From NCBI RefSeq assembly GCF_027980145.1, contig NZ_JAMZNK010000003.1, positions 1 through 64,000 on the forward strand: 64,000 nt of DNA. The letters run 5' to 3'. This document shows, piece after piece, positions 24,461-33,508 of the stretch; within the stretch, counting starts at the first letter, position 1; every line of letters starts with the position of its first letter. Position numbers and translations under genes: made by a program. This stretch comes from Flavobacterium azizsancarii (GTDB taxonomy: Bacteria > Bacteroidota > Bacteroidia > Flavobacteriales > Flavobacteriaceae). Below the pieces are notes generated by a model, which searched no databases, was not told where the DNA came from, and saw only the letters and a list, made by a program, of their open reading frames with translations.

Positions 24461-25861
24461 TTGAAACCTTTTATACTCAACACACATTACAAACAAATTC
24501 TGGCAGATACAATTACGCCAGTAAGTATTTATTTTAAAATCAGAGATAAATTTCCTAATAGTCTATTGCTTGAAAGTAGTGATTATCACGGAAATGATAA
24601 TAGTTTCTCTTACATCTGCTGCAACCCGATTGCGACAATTAAAATAGAAAACGAAATCATCTCAAAGACTTTTCCTGACGGAACAGCGGAGCAAATTAAT
24701 ATTGATGCTTCGACTAATATTCCGGAAGTAATTCAGGAATTTTCAGGTCAGTTTAAATCAGAAAAAAATGATTTTAAATTCATTAATAACGGTTTATTTG
24801 GATACATTTCTTATGATGCTGTTCGCTATTTCGAGAAAGTTTCGATTGCAAAAAAAGATACTGCTACTTTAATTCCTGATGTATTTTATGCAGTTTATCA
24901 AAACATTATCGCCATCAACCACTTTAAAAACGAAGCTTATATTTTTTGTCATAGCGTAGACCGAAGAAACAATATTTCTGAAATTGAACAATTGCTGCAA
25001 TCCAGAAATATTGCATCTTATAAATTCACAAAAGAAGGCGAAGGTTTCTCTAACTTAACCGATGACGAATTCAAACACAATGTGGCTTTAGCCAAAAAGC
25101 ACTGTTTCCGCGGTGACGTTTTTCAATTGGTTTTATCTCGTCGTTTTACACAAGGTTTCAAAGGTGACGAATTTAATGTTTATCGTGCTTTAAGAAGCAT
25201 TAACCCATCTCCATATTTGTTCTTTTTTGATTATGGAGATTTCAAAATATTTGGATCTTCGCCTGAAGCACAAATTATCGTAAAAGACAGAAAAGCGGAG
25301 ATTCACCCAATTGCCGGAACTTTCAAAAGAACAGGAAATGACGAACGTGATGCGGTTTTAGCCAAACAACTTTCTGAGGATAAAAAAGAAAATAGCGAGC
25401 ACGTAATGTTAGTCGATTTGGCGAGAAATGATTTAAGCAGAAACGGACACGATGTAAACGTAGAAAAATACAGAGAAGTTCAGTTTTTCTCGCACGTGAT
25501 TCACCTGGTTTCTAAAGTAACAGGACATTTACATGAAAAAGCTACGACTATGCAAGTTGTTGCAGATACTTTTCCGGCAGGAACTTTGAGCGGCGCACCA
25601 AAACACAGAGCCATGCAATTGATTGAAGACTATGAAAAAACAAATCGTAATTTTTATGGAGGCGCAATTGGTTTCATGGATTTTGAAGGCAACTTTAATC
25701 ACGCGATCATGATCAGAACTTTCCTGAGTAAAAATCACCAATTACATTGTCAGGCCGGAGCAGGAATTGTTGCCAGCTCAGACGAAGAAAGTGAAATGCA
25801 GGAAGTGTATAATAAACTAAGAGCTTTGAATACAGCACTGGAAATGGCGGAGAAAATTTAG
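24461..25861 (+). CDS. trpE: Anthranilate synthase component I
   Basis: A 466-residue enzyme that converts chorismate and ammonia (from TrpG) to anthranilate, the first step of tryptophan synthesis. The N-terminal LLES-type element (NSLLLESSDYH) is the tryptophan feedback site. Catalytic-core signatures include RGDVFQLVLSRRF, GSSPEAQI, HPIAGTFKRTGN, ELVMLVDLARND-type sequence (here EHVMLVDLARND) and AGTLSGAPKHRAM. The start is a TTG at 24461, chosen because the family N-terminus MKPF-like aligns and no ATG fits. First structural gene after the attenuator. Confidence 0.95.
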   Translation: MKPFILNTHYKQILADTITPVSIYFKIRDKFPNSLLLESSDYHGNDNSFSYICCNPIATIKIENEIISKTFPDGTAEQINIDASTNIPEVIQEFSGQFKSEKNDFKFINNGLFGYISYDAVRYFEKVSIAKKDTATLIPDVFYAVYQNIIAINHFKNEAYIFCHSVDRRNNISEIEQLLQSRNIASYKFTKEGEGFSNLTDDEFKHNVALAKKHCFRGDVFQLVLSRRFTQGFKGDEFNVYRALRSINPSPYLFFFDYGDFKIFGSSPEAQIIVKDRKAEIHPIAGTFKRTGNDERDAVLAKQLSEDKKENSEHVMLVDLARNDLSRNGHDVNVEKYREVQFFSHVIHLVSKVTGHLHEKATTMQVVADTFPAGTLSGAPKHRAMQLIEDYEKTNRNFYGGAIGFMDFEGNFNHAIMIRTFLSKNHQLHCQAGAGIVASSDEESEMQEVYNKLRALNTALEMAEKI

Positions 25862-25939
25862 TTTCAAGTTTTTTTAGTTCCATGTTTCAAGTTGTTGGAA
25901 CGTCAGACTTGAAACAAATAACACCTAAACCTAAAACCT
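25862..25939. repeat. GTTTCAAGT/ACTTGAAAC repeat between trpE and next gene
   Basis: Opposed words GTTTCAAGTT (25861 on) and ACTTGAAAC (near 25906) can form a hairpin in the transcript. Similar words recur at 26427-26452 before trpG. Confidence 0.45.
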
Positions 25940-26386
25940 ATGAAAAATATTATTGCTTTTTTGATTGTTGTTGTATCATTCATTTCTTGTGAAACTAAGA
26001 AAGATTCAAAGGCACTTCCTTTAAATGGAACCTGGCGATTGATATCAGCAGAAACCACTGAGAAAGATTCGACATTCTCGACTTTCAATCCAAAAACAAA
26101 AATGATTAAAATTATAAATGATACGCATTTTGCTTTTTTCAATCATGATCTGAATAACGGAAAAGATAGTTCAGCAGTATTCTTTGGCGGAGGCGGAAAA
26201 TACACTTTAAAGGATAGTATTTATACTGAAAATTTAGAGTTCTTCAATAACAGACAATGGGAAAATGGAAAATTTGAGTTTACAGTAAAAATTAAAAATG
26301 ACACCTTAACTCAAAAAGGAATCGAAAAAGTAGAAAAATTAGGAATAGACCGTATTATCACTGAAAAATACGTTCGAGAAAAGTAA
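25940..26386 (+). CDS. Lipocalin-like lipoprotein inside the trp operon
   Basis: A 148-residue protein with a lipoprotein signal (MKNIIAFLIVVVSFISC, Cys17 as lipidation site), so it is probably anchored in the inner or outer membrane. The mature part starts NGTWRLISAET and continues with alternating strands, in the style of lipocalin-like small Bacteroidetes lipoproteins. No enzymatic motif. Its place between trpE and trpG on the same strand with short spacers suggests co-transcription, but no link to tryptophan synthesis is visible. Confidence 0.65.
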   Translation: MKNIIAFLIVVVSFISCETKKDSKALPLNGTWRLISAETTEKDSTFSTFNPKTKMIKIINDTHFAFFNHDLNNGKDSSAVFFGGGGKYTLKDSIYTENLEFFNNRQWENGKFEFTVKIKNDTLTQKGIEKVEKLGIDRIITEKYVREK

Positions 26387-26467
26387 AAAAATAATCAGTT
26401 TTCAGTCGCAGTTTTCTGTCACAGAACTTGAAACTTGAAACAAAGAAAACCTGAAACAAAAATAAAA

Positions 26468-27034
26468 ATGAAAAAAATATTAGTTATAGACAATTACGAT
26501 AGTTTCACTTATAATTTAGTACACTATTTAGAGGATTTAAATTGTGAAGTTACCGTATATAGAAATGATGAATTTGATATTGATGAAATTGCATCTTTCG
26601 ATAAAATATTACTTTCTCCAGGTCCTGGAATTCCGGATGAAGCAGGTTTATTAAAAGCGGTAATTGCAAAATATTCTCCGACAAAAAGCATTCTTGGAGT
26701 TTGTTTAGGACAGCAGGCAATTGGAGAAGTTTTTGGCGGAACTCTTTCTAATCTTGATAAAGTGTATCATGGTGTAGCCACGAATGTAAAAACAGTAGTT
26801 TCAGACGAAATTTTATTTGAAGGTTTAGGAAACGAATTCGAAGTAGGAAGATATCATTCGTGGGTTGTTGATAGCAATTTGCCAGATGTTCTTGAAGCAA
26901 CTTCAATCGATGAAAACGGACAAATTATGTCATTGAGACACAAAACATTTGATGTAAGAGGCGTTCAGTTTCACCCTGAAAGTGTTTTGACTCCAAATGG
27001 AAAAAGGATTCTTGAAAACTGGATAAAAAGCTAG
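26468..27034 (+). CDS. trpG: Anthranilate synthase component II (glutamine amidotransferase)
   Basis: A 188-residue class I glutamine amidotransferase that frees ammonia from glutamine for TrpE. The nucleophile is Cys79 in GVCLGQQAIGE, and the His-Glu pair is in GVQFHPESVLTPNG near the C-terminus. ILVIDNYDSFTYNLVHYLED is the usual TrpG/PabA N-terminus. The ATG at 26468 is chosen over an upstream ATG at 26435 because it begins the conserved MKKILVIDN block. It may also serve folate synthesis, as TrpG/PabA proteins often do. Confidence 0.94.
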   Translation: MKKILVIDNYDSFTYNLVHYLEDLNCEVTVYRNDEFDIDEIASFDKILLSPGPGIPDEAGLLKAVIAKYSPTKSILGVCLGQQAIGEVFGGTLSNLDKVYHGVATNVKTVVSDEILFEGLGNEFEVGRYHSWVVDSNLPDVLEATSIDENGQIMSLRHKTFDVRGVQFHPESVLTPNGKRILENWIKS

Positions 27035-27108
27035 TTTTCAGTTTACAGTCTCAGTCTCAGAAAAAAACCTTAGCAACTCAGAATCTTAGCAACTTAGAAC
27101 CTTAAAAA
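27035..27108. repeat. CAGTCTCAG/CTTAGNNN spacer between trpG and GNAT gene
   Basis: CAGTCTCAGTCTCAG-type words near 27043-27060 are followed by an array of CTTAG units 8 bp apart (about 27069-27106). The same two-part spacer recurs at 27514-27604. Confidence 0.55.
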
Positions 27109-27513
27109 ATGATTACTATTTCAGAAACTAAAGAAATCAATATTGAAGATGTTTTGATTTTATACAAAGCAAATGAATGGAGTTCAGCAAGTAAACCAAA
27201 CGAATTGTATAATGGTCTTTTAAACTCTGAAACCTTAATTACAGCTTGGGAAGAAAAAAAACTAGTTGGACTTGGGAATGCAATTTCTGACGGATTTTTA
27301 ACTGTTTATTATCCGCATTTATTAGTACTTCCGGAATATCAGGGAAAAGGAATTGGAAAATTGATTGTAGATAAAATGCAGGAGAAATACAGTCACTTTC
27401 ACATGCAAATGCTTACAGCAGACGGACGTTCAGTTGATTTCTATAAAAAGAACGGATTTGAACGTGCGGGAAAAACAGAACCCATGTGGATTTATCAGGG
27501 GAATGAACATTAA
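27109..27513 (+). CDS. GNAT family N-acetyltransferase in the trp operon
   Basis: A 134-residue Gcn5-type acetyltransferase. The acetyl-CoA loop PEYQGKGIGKLIVDKMQEKY is at about 78-97, and FYKKNGFERAG is the C-terminal signature. The N-terminal half reads ILYKANEWSSASKPNELYNG. It lies between trpG and trpD with repeat-rich spacers on both sides. No known step of tryptophan synthesis needs it; the acceptor is unknown. Confidence 0.82.
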   Translation: MITISETKEINIEDVLILYKANEWSSASKPNELYNGLLNSETLITAWEEKKLVGLGNAISDGFLTVYYPHLLVLPEYQGKGIGKLIVDKMQEKYSHFHMQMLTADGRSVDFYKKNGFERAGKTEPMWIYQGNEH

Positions 27514-27604
27514 AATAGTATTCAGTCACAGTCTCAGTTTTTAGTCTCAGTCTCAGTTCTCAAAAAACTTAGCAACTTAGAACCTTAGCAACTTAAAAGA
27601 AAAA
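27514..27604. repeat. CAGTCTCAG/CTTAGNNN spacer between GNAT gene and trpD
   Basis: Repeated CAGTCTCAG-like words (27523-27560) then CTTAG units at an 8-bp step (27563-27597), matching the spacer at 27035-27108. Confidence 0.55.
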
Positions 27605-28600
27605 ATGAAAAATATATTAAATAAACTAATCAATCACGAAGTGCTTTCTAAAGAAGAGGCCAAAAACGTATTGATTAATATCTCAAGCGGAAGTTACAAC
27701 CCAAGTCAGATTTCGGCATTTTTGACCGTATTTATGATGCGAAGCATTACAATCGATGAGCTTTCGGGATTTCGTGAAGCATTGTTAGAATTATGCGTTC
27801 GCGTTGATTTATCAGCATACAATACAATCGATTTATGCGGAACTGGTGGTGACGGAAAAGACACTTTCAACATCTCGACTTTGGCATCCTTTATATCAGC
27901 GGGAGCCGGAATAAAAGTGGCTAAACACGGAAATTACGGAGTTTCTTCTATTTCAGGATCAAGTAACGTAATGGAAAAAATGGGAATCAAATTCAGCAAT
28001 GATGCTGATTTTCTGGAAAAATGTATTGACAAGGCGGGAATTTGTGTTTTACACGCTCCCTTATTTCACCCGGCAATGAAAAATGTTGGACCAATAAGAA
28101 AAGAATTAGCTGTAAAAACATTCTTTAATATGTTGGGACCAATGGTAAACCCATCATTCCCACAAAATCAACTGGTTGGAGTTTTCAATCTTGAATTGGC
28201 AAGAATGTATGCTTATTTATATCAGAATACAGATATCAATTTTACGATTTTACATTCGCTTGACGGATATGACGAAATTTCCTTAACAGGCCCAACCAAA
28301 ACGATAACATCACACATGGAAGGAATGTTGAAACCAGAAGATTTTGGCGTTAGACTTTTAAAACAAAACGAAATCGAAGGCGGAAAAACCATCGAAGAAT
28401 CGGCAGATATGTTTACCAATATCATTTCCGGAAAAGGAACCGAAGCACAGAATAATGTTGTTTGTGCAAATGCAGCAATGGCAATTGCAACCGTTACAAA
28501 ATGTTCTCCACTAGAAGGTTTTGAATTGGCTAAAGAAAGCTTGTTCTCCGGAAAAGGATTAAAAGCATTGAATACATTACAAGAATTAAGTAAAAATTAA
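27605..28600 (+). CDS. trpD: Anthranilate phosphoribosyltransferase
   Basis: A 331-residue cytoplasmic enzyme that joins anthranilate to phosphoribosyl pyrophosphate. The PRPP/metal-binding signature DLCGTGGDGKDTFNISTLAS and the loop VAKHGNYGVSSISGSSNVME (about 80-115) are intact, as is the DGYDEISLTGPT motif near 220. Full length for the family. Four bases separate it from the methyltransferase gene. Confidence 0.95.
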   Translation: MKNILNKLINHEVLSKEEAKNVLINISSGSYNPSQISAFLTVFMMRSITIDELSGFREALLELCVRVDLSAYNTIDLCGTGGDGKDTFNISTLASFISAGAGIKVAKHGNYGVSSISGSSNVMEKMGIKFSNDADFLEKCIDKAGICVLHAPLFHPAMKNVGPIRKELAVKTFFNMLGPMVNPSFPQNQLVGVFNLELARMYAYLYQNTDINFTILHSLDGYDEISLTGPTKTITSHMEGMLKPEDFGVRLLKQNEIEGGKTIEESADMFTNIISGKGTEAQNNVVCANAAMAIATVTKCSPLEGFELAKESLFSGKGLKALNTLQELSKN

Positions 28601-28604
28601 AGTC

Positions 28605-29294
28605 ATGGCTTTTGAATTAAAAAGTGTAGTTCCATGGGGTCGAAGTTTAGAGGAATATATCAAAATTTTTAAATTAACTGATTCCGATTTGAATAGTAGT
28701 ATTATCAGTTTTGGGGATGGACCTGCAAGTTTCAATTCAGAAATGACAAAATTTGATAAAAAGGTGGTTTCATTAGATCCTATTTATCAATTTACAAAAG
28801 CCCAATTAAAACAAAGAATCGACGAAACTAAAGAAACCGTTATAAAACAAACGAGAGCTAATCAGGAGAATTTCGTTTGGAAAAACATTAAAAACGTAGA
28901 TGAATTGGAGCAAATTCGCATGAGCGCAATGGCCAACTTTATTGACGATTTTGAAATAGGAAAAGAACAACAAAGATATATTTATCATCAGTTGCCGACG
29001 CCAACAAAATACGAAGCATTGGAATTTGATTTGGGCTTAAGCTCCCATTTTTTGATTCTATATTCGCAACTAGGATTGGATTTTCACATTCAATCAATTA
29101 GTGAGATGTTACGAATATGTAAAGAAATAAGAATATTTCCGATATTAAATTTAAATGCAGTGAAATCGGAAATTTTAGAAGACATCATTAATCATTTTAA
29201 TTCTGATTTCATCGTAACTCTTGAATCCTCAGACTATGAATTTCAGAAAAACGGAAACGAAACATTGGTAATTAAACAAAAAAAGATCAATTAA
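28605..29294 (+). CDS. SAM-dependent methyltransferase-like protein
   Basis: A 229-residue protein with an early SAM-binding-like stretch, SIISFGDGPASFNSEMTK, followed by VVSLDPIYQF, the usual acidic end of strand 2. Its C-terminal half (LSSHFLILYSQLGLDFHIQS, then EMLRICKEIRIFPILNL) fits a methyltransferase of the type that handles small molecules. It is tightly embedded between trpD and trpC (four and five bases), so co-translated with them, but no tryptophan-related methylation is known. Function is therefore open. Confidence 0.7.
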   Translation: MAFELKSVVPWGRSLEEYIKIFKLTDSDLNSSIISFGDGPASFNSEMTKFDKKVVSLDPIYQFTKAQLKQRIDETKETVIKQTRANQENFVWKNIKNVDELEQIRMSAMANFIDDFEIGKEQQRYIYHQLPTPTKYEALEFDLGLSSHFLILYSQLGLDFHIQSISEMLRICKEIRIFPILNLNAVKSEILEDIINHFNSDFIVTLESSDYEFQKNGNETLVIKQKKIN

Positions 29295-29299
29295 AGAAT

Positions 29300-30079
29300 A
29301 TGAATATTTTAGATAAAATTATAGTTGACAAAAAAAGAGAAGTAGTTCTTAAAAAATCAATCATTCCGGTTTCGCAATTGGAAAGTTCTGTATTTTTTGA
29401 AAGACAAACGATTTCTCTAAGTCAAAAACTAAAAGTAAGTTCTACTGGAATTATTGCAGAACACAAACGTCGTTCTCCTTCAAAATCTGTTATTAATCAC
29501 AGTTTTACGGTTGAAGAAGTAGTAAAAGGATATGAAAACGCAGGCGCTTGCGGAATTTCTGTTTTAACTGACGGAAAATATTTTGGTGGTTCTCTAGACG
29601 ATTTACTTTTGGCAAGAGCAAGTGTAAATATTCCACTTTTGCGAAAAGAATTTATTGTCGACGAATACCAGATTCTGGAAGCAAAAGCTTTTGGAGCAGA
29701 TTTGATTTTATTAATCGCAGCGGTTTTAACGCGTGAAGAAATCAAATCGTTATCTGAATTTGCAAAGAAATTAGGATTAGAAGTTTTATTGGAAGTTCAT
29801 AATAAAGAAGAATTAGAAAAATCGATTATGCCAAGTTTGGATATGATTGGTGTGAACAACAGAAACCTAAAAACTTTTGAAGTAAGTCTTGATTTCAGTA
29901 AACAATTAGCATCACAAATTCCGGATGATTTCGTAAAAGTTTCAGAAAGCGGAATCTCGTCTATCGAAGCTATTTCTGAACTTAGACCTTACGGTTACAG
30001 CGGATTTTTAATTGGAGAAAACTTCATGAAAACTGATAACGCAGGAAAAGCAGCAACAGAATTTATAAAAGGCTTATAA
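29300..30079 (+). CDS. trpC: Indole-3-glycerol phosphate synthase
   Basis: A 259-residue TIM-barrel enzyme closing the indole ring. The N-terminal MNILDKIIVDKKREV and the catalytic motifs IIAEHKRRSPSKSVI (with the key Lys), LLRKEFIVDEYQI, IGVNNRNLKTF and VSESGIS are all present. It is not fused to TrpF, which is a separate gene downstream. Confidence 0.95.
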   Translation: MNILDKIIVDKKREVVLKKSIIPVSQLESSVFFERQTISLSQKLKVSSTGIIAEHKRRSPSKSVINHSFTVEEVVKGYENAGACGISVLTDGKYFGGSLDDLLLARASVNIPLLRKEFIVDEYQILEAKAFGADLILLIAAVLTREEIKSLSEFAKKLGLEVLLEVHNKEELEKSIMPSLDMIGVNNRNLKTFEVSLDFSKQLASQIPDDFVKVSESGISSIEAISELRPYGYSGFLIGENFMKTDNAGKAATEFIKGL

Positions 30080-30245
30080 TAAATACAAATTTCACGAATA
30101 AGCACGAATAAAAATCAATAAAAACTTTGCGCCTTTGCGCCTTCGTGGCAAAACAAAACACAAAGCTTTGCGAACTTAGCGTTTTTAAGCACAATCAAAA
30201 TATAAAAAACTTAGCGCCCTTTGCGGTAAAATACACACCACAACA
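30080..30245. repeat. CTTTGCG repeat spacer between trpC and trpF
   Basis: Contains CTTTGCGCCTTTGCGCC at about 30125-30141, CTTTGCGAACTTAGCG near 30165 and CTTAGCGCCCTTTGCGG near 30210, members of the CTTTGCG family whose cleanest copy follows trpA. Also an ACGAATAAGCACGAAT word at 30094. Confidence 0.5.
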
Positions 30246-30869
30246 ATGAAACTCAAAATATGCGGCATGAAATATCCCGAGAACATAATCGAAGTAGGTT
30301 CACTCCTACCCGATTATATGGGATTTATTTTCTACGAAAAATCCGCCCGATATTTTAACGGAACAATTCCGGAACTGATAAAAACCATCAAAAAAGTTGG
30401 GGTTTTTGTAAACGAATCAGTTGAAAATATTATCAAGAAAATCGACGAACACAATTTACAGGCCGTTCAGTTACACGGGACAGAATCTGTTGAATTTTGT
30501 CAGGAATTAAAAAATAAGATCAATAAAAGAATCGAAATCATAAAGGTATTTTCAATTGGAGACGATTTTGATTTCGAGGTTTTACAACCTTTTGAGGATG
30601 TCTGTGATTATTTCCTGTTTGATACCAAAGGGAAATTACCCGGAGGAAACGGAGCAACTTTCAACTGGAAAATATTAAAAAATAATAAATCCTACAAACC
30701 ATTCTTTTTAAGTGGTGGTATTGGACTTGAAGAAATAGCAGCGATTAAAAATCTAAAATTACCGGTTTATGCCATCGATGTAAACAGTAGATTTGAAATC
30801 GAACCTGGATTAAAAAACAAAAATTTATTAACCAATTTCAAACGAAAACTTGAAATTGTCAACCTTTAA
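30246..30869 (+). CDS. trpF: Phosphoribosylanthranilate isomerase
   Basis: A 207-residue TIM-barrel isomerase. LKICGMKYPENI at the N-terminus holds the catalytic Cys; VQLHGTESVEFC and FDTKGKLPGGNGATFNWKIL (with the catalytic Asp) follow; the C-terminal phosphate-binding part reads FLSGGIG and AIDVNSRFEIEPGLKN. Twelve bases precede trpB. Confidence 0.94.
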   Translation: MKLKICGMKYPENIIEVGSLLPDYMGFIFYEKSARYFNGTIPELIKTIKKVGVFVNESVENIIKKIDEHNLQAVQLHGTESVEFCQELKNKINKRIEIIKVFSIGDDFDFEVLQPFEDVCDYFLFDTKGKLPGGNGATFNWKILKNNKSYKPFFLSGGIGLEEIAAIKNLKLPVYAIDVNSRFEIEPGLKNKNLLTNFKRKLEIVNL

Positions 30870-30881
30870 AATTTCAACAAA

Positions 30882-32063
30882 ATGAATTTTAACGTCAACG
30901 AAAAAGGATATTACGGAGAGTTTGGAGGAGCATACATTCCTGAAATGCTGTATCCAAATGTAGAAGAATTACGTGAGAACTATTTGAAGATAACAAGCGA
31001 ACCAGATTTTAAAGCTGAGTTCGATCAATTGCTAAAAGATTATGTTGGGCGCCCTAGTCCGCTTTATTTTGCCAAGCGTTTGTCTGAAAAATACAATACC
31101 AAAATTTATCTCAAAAGAGAAGATTTAAACCATACGGGAGCACATAAAGTAAACAATACCATTGGACAAATATTGGTTGCAAAACGTTTGGGTAAAAAAA
31201 GAATTATTGCTGAAACCGGAGCTGGCCAACACGGAGTTGCAACGGCAACAGTTTGCGCTCTTATGGGATTGGAATGTATCGTTTATATGGGGGAAATCGA
31301 CATTGCGCGCCAGGCACCAAATGTGGCTCGTATGAAAATGTTAGGCGCTGAGGTTCGTCCGGCACTTTCAGGATCAAGAACTTTAAAAGATGCTACAAAC
31401 GAAGCAATTCGCGACTGGATCAATAATCCGGTTGACACGCATTATATTATAGGATCTGCAATTGGACCGCATCCTTATCCGGATATGGTAACTCGTTTTC
31501 AGAGTGTAATTTCTGAAGAAATCAAATGGCAGTTAAAAGAAAAAGAAGGACGTGAAAATCCTGATTACGTAGTCGCTTGTATTGGTGGTGGAAGCAACGC
31601 TGCAGGAACTTATTATCACTTTTTGCATGAACCAGAAGTTGGAATCATTGCCGTTGAAGCAGCCGGAAAAGGTGTTGATAGCGGATTTAGTGCAGCAACA
31701 AGTAAATTAGGAAAAGTAGGCGTTATTCACGGTTGCAAAACTCTTTTAATGCAAACTCCTGACGGGCAAATCACAGAACCTTATTCAATTTCTGCAGGTC
31801 TGGATTATCCTGGTGTTGGCCCAATGCACGCACATTTAGCACAAACAGGTCGTGGAGAATTTTTCTCGGTTACAGATGACGACGCTATGAACGCTGGTTT
31901 ACAATTGACTAAATTAGAAGGAATTATTCCGGCAATCGAGAGTGCGCATGCGTTTGCAGTTTTGGATCAAAAGAAATTTAAACCTACAGATATTGTAGTA
32001 ATCAGTCTTTCTGGTCGTGGCGATAAAGATTTAGACAATTACATCGATTATTTTAAATTGTAA
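30882..32063 (+). CDS. trpB: Tryptophan synthase beta chain
   Basis: A 393-residue PLP enzyme condensing indole with serine. The PLP lysine is in NHTGAHKVNNTIGQ (about residue 85), the phosphate-binding loop is CIGGGSNAAGTYY, and RPSPLYFAKRL and YPGVGPMHAHL are typical. Full length and of the TrpB1 type. Its partner trpA is separated from it by a repeat and a small gene. Confidence 0.96.
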   Translation: MNFNVNEKGYYGEFGGAYIPEMLYPNVEELRENYLKITSEPDFKAEFDQLLKDYVGRPSPLYFAKRLSEKYNTKIYLKREDLNHTGAHKVNNTIGQILVAKRLGKKRIIAETGAGQHGVATATVCALMGLECIVYMGEIDIARQAPNVARMKMLGAEVRPALSGSRTLKDATNEAIRDWINNPVDTHYIIGSAIGPHPYPDMVTRFQSVISEEIKWQLKEKEGRENPDYVVACIGGGSNAAGTYYHFLHEPEVGIIAVEAAGKGVDSGFSAATSKLGKVGVIHGCKTLLMQTPDGQITEPYSISAGLDYPGVGPMHAHLAQTGRGEFFSVTDDDAMNAGLQLTKLEGIIPAIESAHAFAVLDQKKFKPTDIVVISLSGRGDKDLDNYIDYFKL

Positions 32064-32079
32064 TAAAAATCGTAATTTC

Positions 32080-32195
32080 GGCATTCTCCGCCGCGGCGGA
32101 TCGGGCTGTCTGCTATATCCCAATTAACAGAAACTAAGGATAAAAAGCCTTGTTTTTCTAAATCGGGAGATTTCGCTCGCATCCCTAACGCAAAC
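32080..32195. repeat. GCGTT...AACGC dispersed element, copy 2, inside the trp operon
   Basis: Shares the blocks CCCAATTAACA, AAGCCTTGTTTTTCTAAATC and ATCCCTAACGCAAAC with the element at 10219. TCCCAATT (near 32117) can pair with AATCGGGA (near 32160). A GC palindrome CCGCCGCGGCGG sits at its left end. Confidence 0.7.
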
Positions 32196-32221
32196 AAATA
32201 ACGAGAAAAATAATAATTATT

Positions 32222-32542
32222 ATGGAACAGTTCTTTTCTTACGGAACATTACGATCGAAAGAAATTCAGATGCGAGTTTTCAATAGAATCTTAAACGGAA
32301 CACCTGACCAGCTCAATGGTCACAAACTAAAGGATCTTCAAATCGAAGAAGAATTTGGAATTGAAGATTATCATGTAGCAGTAGCCAGTGAAAATCCTTC
32401 GGATACAATAAAAGGTATTCTTTTCACTATTTCGACTGAAGATTTGGCTAAAATAGATTTATTTGAATCTAATGCCTATAAAAGGGTTCAAGTAACTTTG
32501 AACTCCGGAACTGTTGCATGGATTTATACCGAAAATAAGTAA
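32222..32542 (+). CDS. Gamma-glutamylcyclotransferase (AIG2-like) family protein
   Basis: A 106-residue protein with the family-typical N-terminus FFSYGTLRSKEIQ, and the conserved acidic residue region GILFTISTEDLAKIDLFE near 75-92. Such proteins cyclise gamma-glutamyl groups or act on related amides; many members are uncharacterised. It sits between trpB and trpA, 66 bases before trpA, with no evident link to tryptophan. Confidence 0.8.
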   Translation: MEQFFSYGTLRSKEIQMRVFNRILNGTPDQLNGHKLKDLQIEEEFGIEDYHVAVASENPSDTIKGILFTISTEDLAKIDLFESNAYKRVQVTLNSGTVAWIYTENK

Positions 32543-32608
32543 TTATAGATAATATAAATAGCTGTCTAACCTGTTTAGAAAAACGTGTTAGGATAAAAAA
32601 TAAAAACA

Positions 32609-33370
32609 ATGAACAGAATAACTCAAAAATTACAAGAAGATAAAAAGATACTTTCTATCTATTTTTCGGCGGGGTATCCTAACTTAAATGATACCGTTCA
32701 AATCATTCAGGATTTAGAAAAAAACGGCGTAGACTTAATCGAAATTGGTTTGCCTTTTAGCGATCCTTTGGCTGATGGACCAACCATTCAGGCGAGTTCT
32801 ACTCAGGCACTTAAAAACGGAATGACCACTCAAATTCTTTTTGATCAGCTAAAGAACATCCGCGAAAGCGTAAAAATTCCGTTGATCATTATGGGATACT
32901 TCAATCCAATGTTACAATACGGGGTTGAAGCTTTTTGTAAAAAATGTGCAGAAATTGGTATAGATGGTTTAATTATTCCTGATTTACCGGTTGACGTTTA
33001 TGCAGATGAATACAAAGCAATTTTCCAAAAATACGGATTAATCAATGTATTCCTGATTACGCCACAAACTTCTGACGAACGCATTCGCTTTATCGACAGC
33101 GTTTCAAACGGATTCATTTATATGGTAAGTTCTGCAAGTGTTACAGGTTCTCAATCCGGTTTTGGAAATACTCAGGAAAGTTATTTCGAAAGAATTTCGA
33201 ATATGAATCTTAAAAATCCACAAATTATTGGTTTCGGAATTTCGAATAAGGAAACTTTTAATCAGGCTACTAAATTCGCAAAAGGAGCGATTATAGGTAG
33301 TGCTTTTATTAAACATTTAAGTGAAAAAGGAAGTGGAAAAATTGAAGAATTTGTTGGGGAGATTAGGTAA
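32609..33370 (+). CDS. trpA: Tryptophan synthase alpha chain
   Basis: A 253-residue TIM barrel that releases indole from indole-3-glycerol phosphate for TrpB. The catalytic Glu and Asp lie in LIEIGLPFSDPLADGPTIQ (about 45-62), and IGFGISNKE and AIIGSAFIKHL form the phosphate site. Last gene of the trp operon. Confidence 0.95.
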   Translation: MNRITQKLQEDKKILSIYFSAGYPNLNDTVQIIQDLEKNGVDLIEIGLPFSDPLADGPTIQASSTQALKNGMTTQILFDQLKNIRESVKIPLIIMGYFNPMLQYGVEAFCKKCAEIGIDGLIIPDLPVDVYADEYKAIFQKYGLINVFLITPQTSDERIRFIDSVSNGFIYMVSSASVTGSQSGFGNTQESYFERISNMNLKNPQIIGFGISNKETFNQATKFAKGAIIGSAFIKHLSEKGSGKIEEFVGEIR

Positions 33371-33399
33371 ATAAATCATTAGTTCAACAATCTAGATAT

Positions 33400-33508
33400 C
33401 GTTTTGTTATTTCGAAGAATGAGAAATCACATCAAAAACGCTACAGAGAATAGCACCAGTCTTTATCGAATTATAAGTGTGATTTCTCATTCTTCGAATA
33501 ACAAACTA
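33400..33508. repeat. Foldback repeat with AATGAGAAATCACA arms
   Basis: TTGTTATTTCGAAGAATGAG and the following AAATCACA (33404-33431) face their near-exact complement at 33478-33507 with a single-base gap, around a 46-base loop. It is a dispersed palindrome type, not a gene. Confidence 0.6.
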
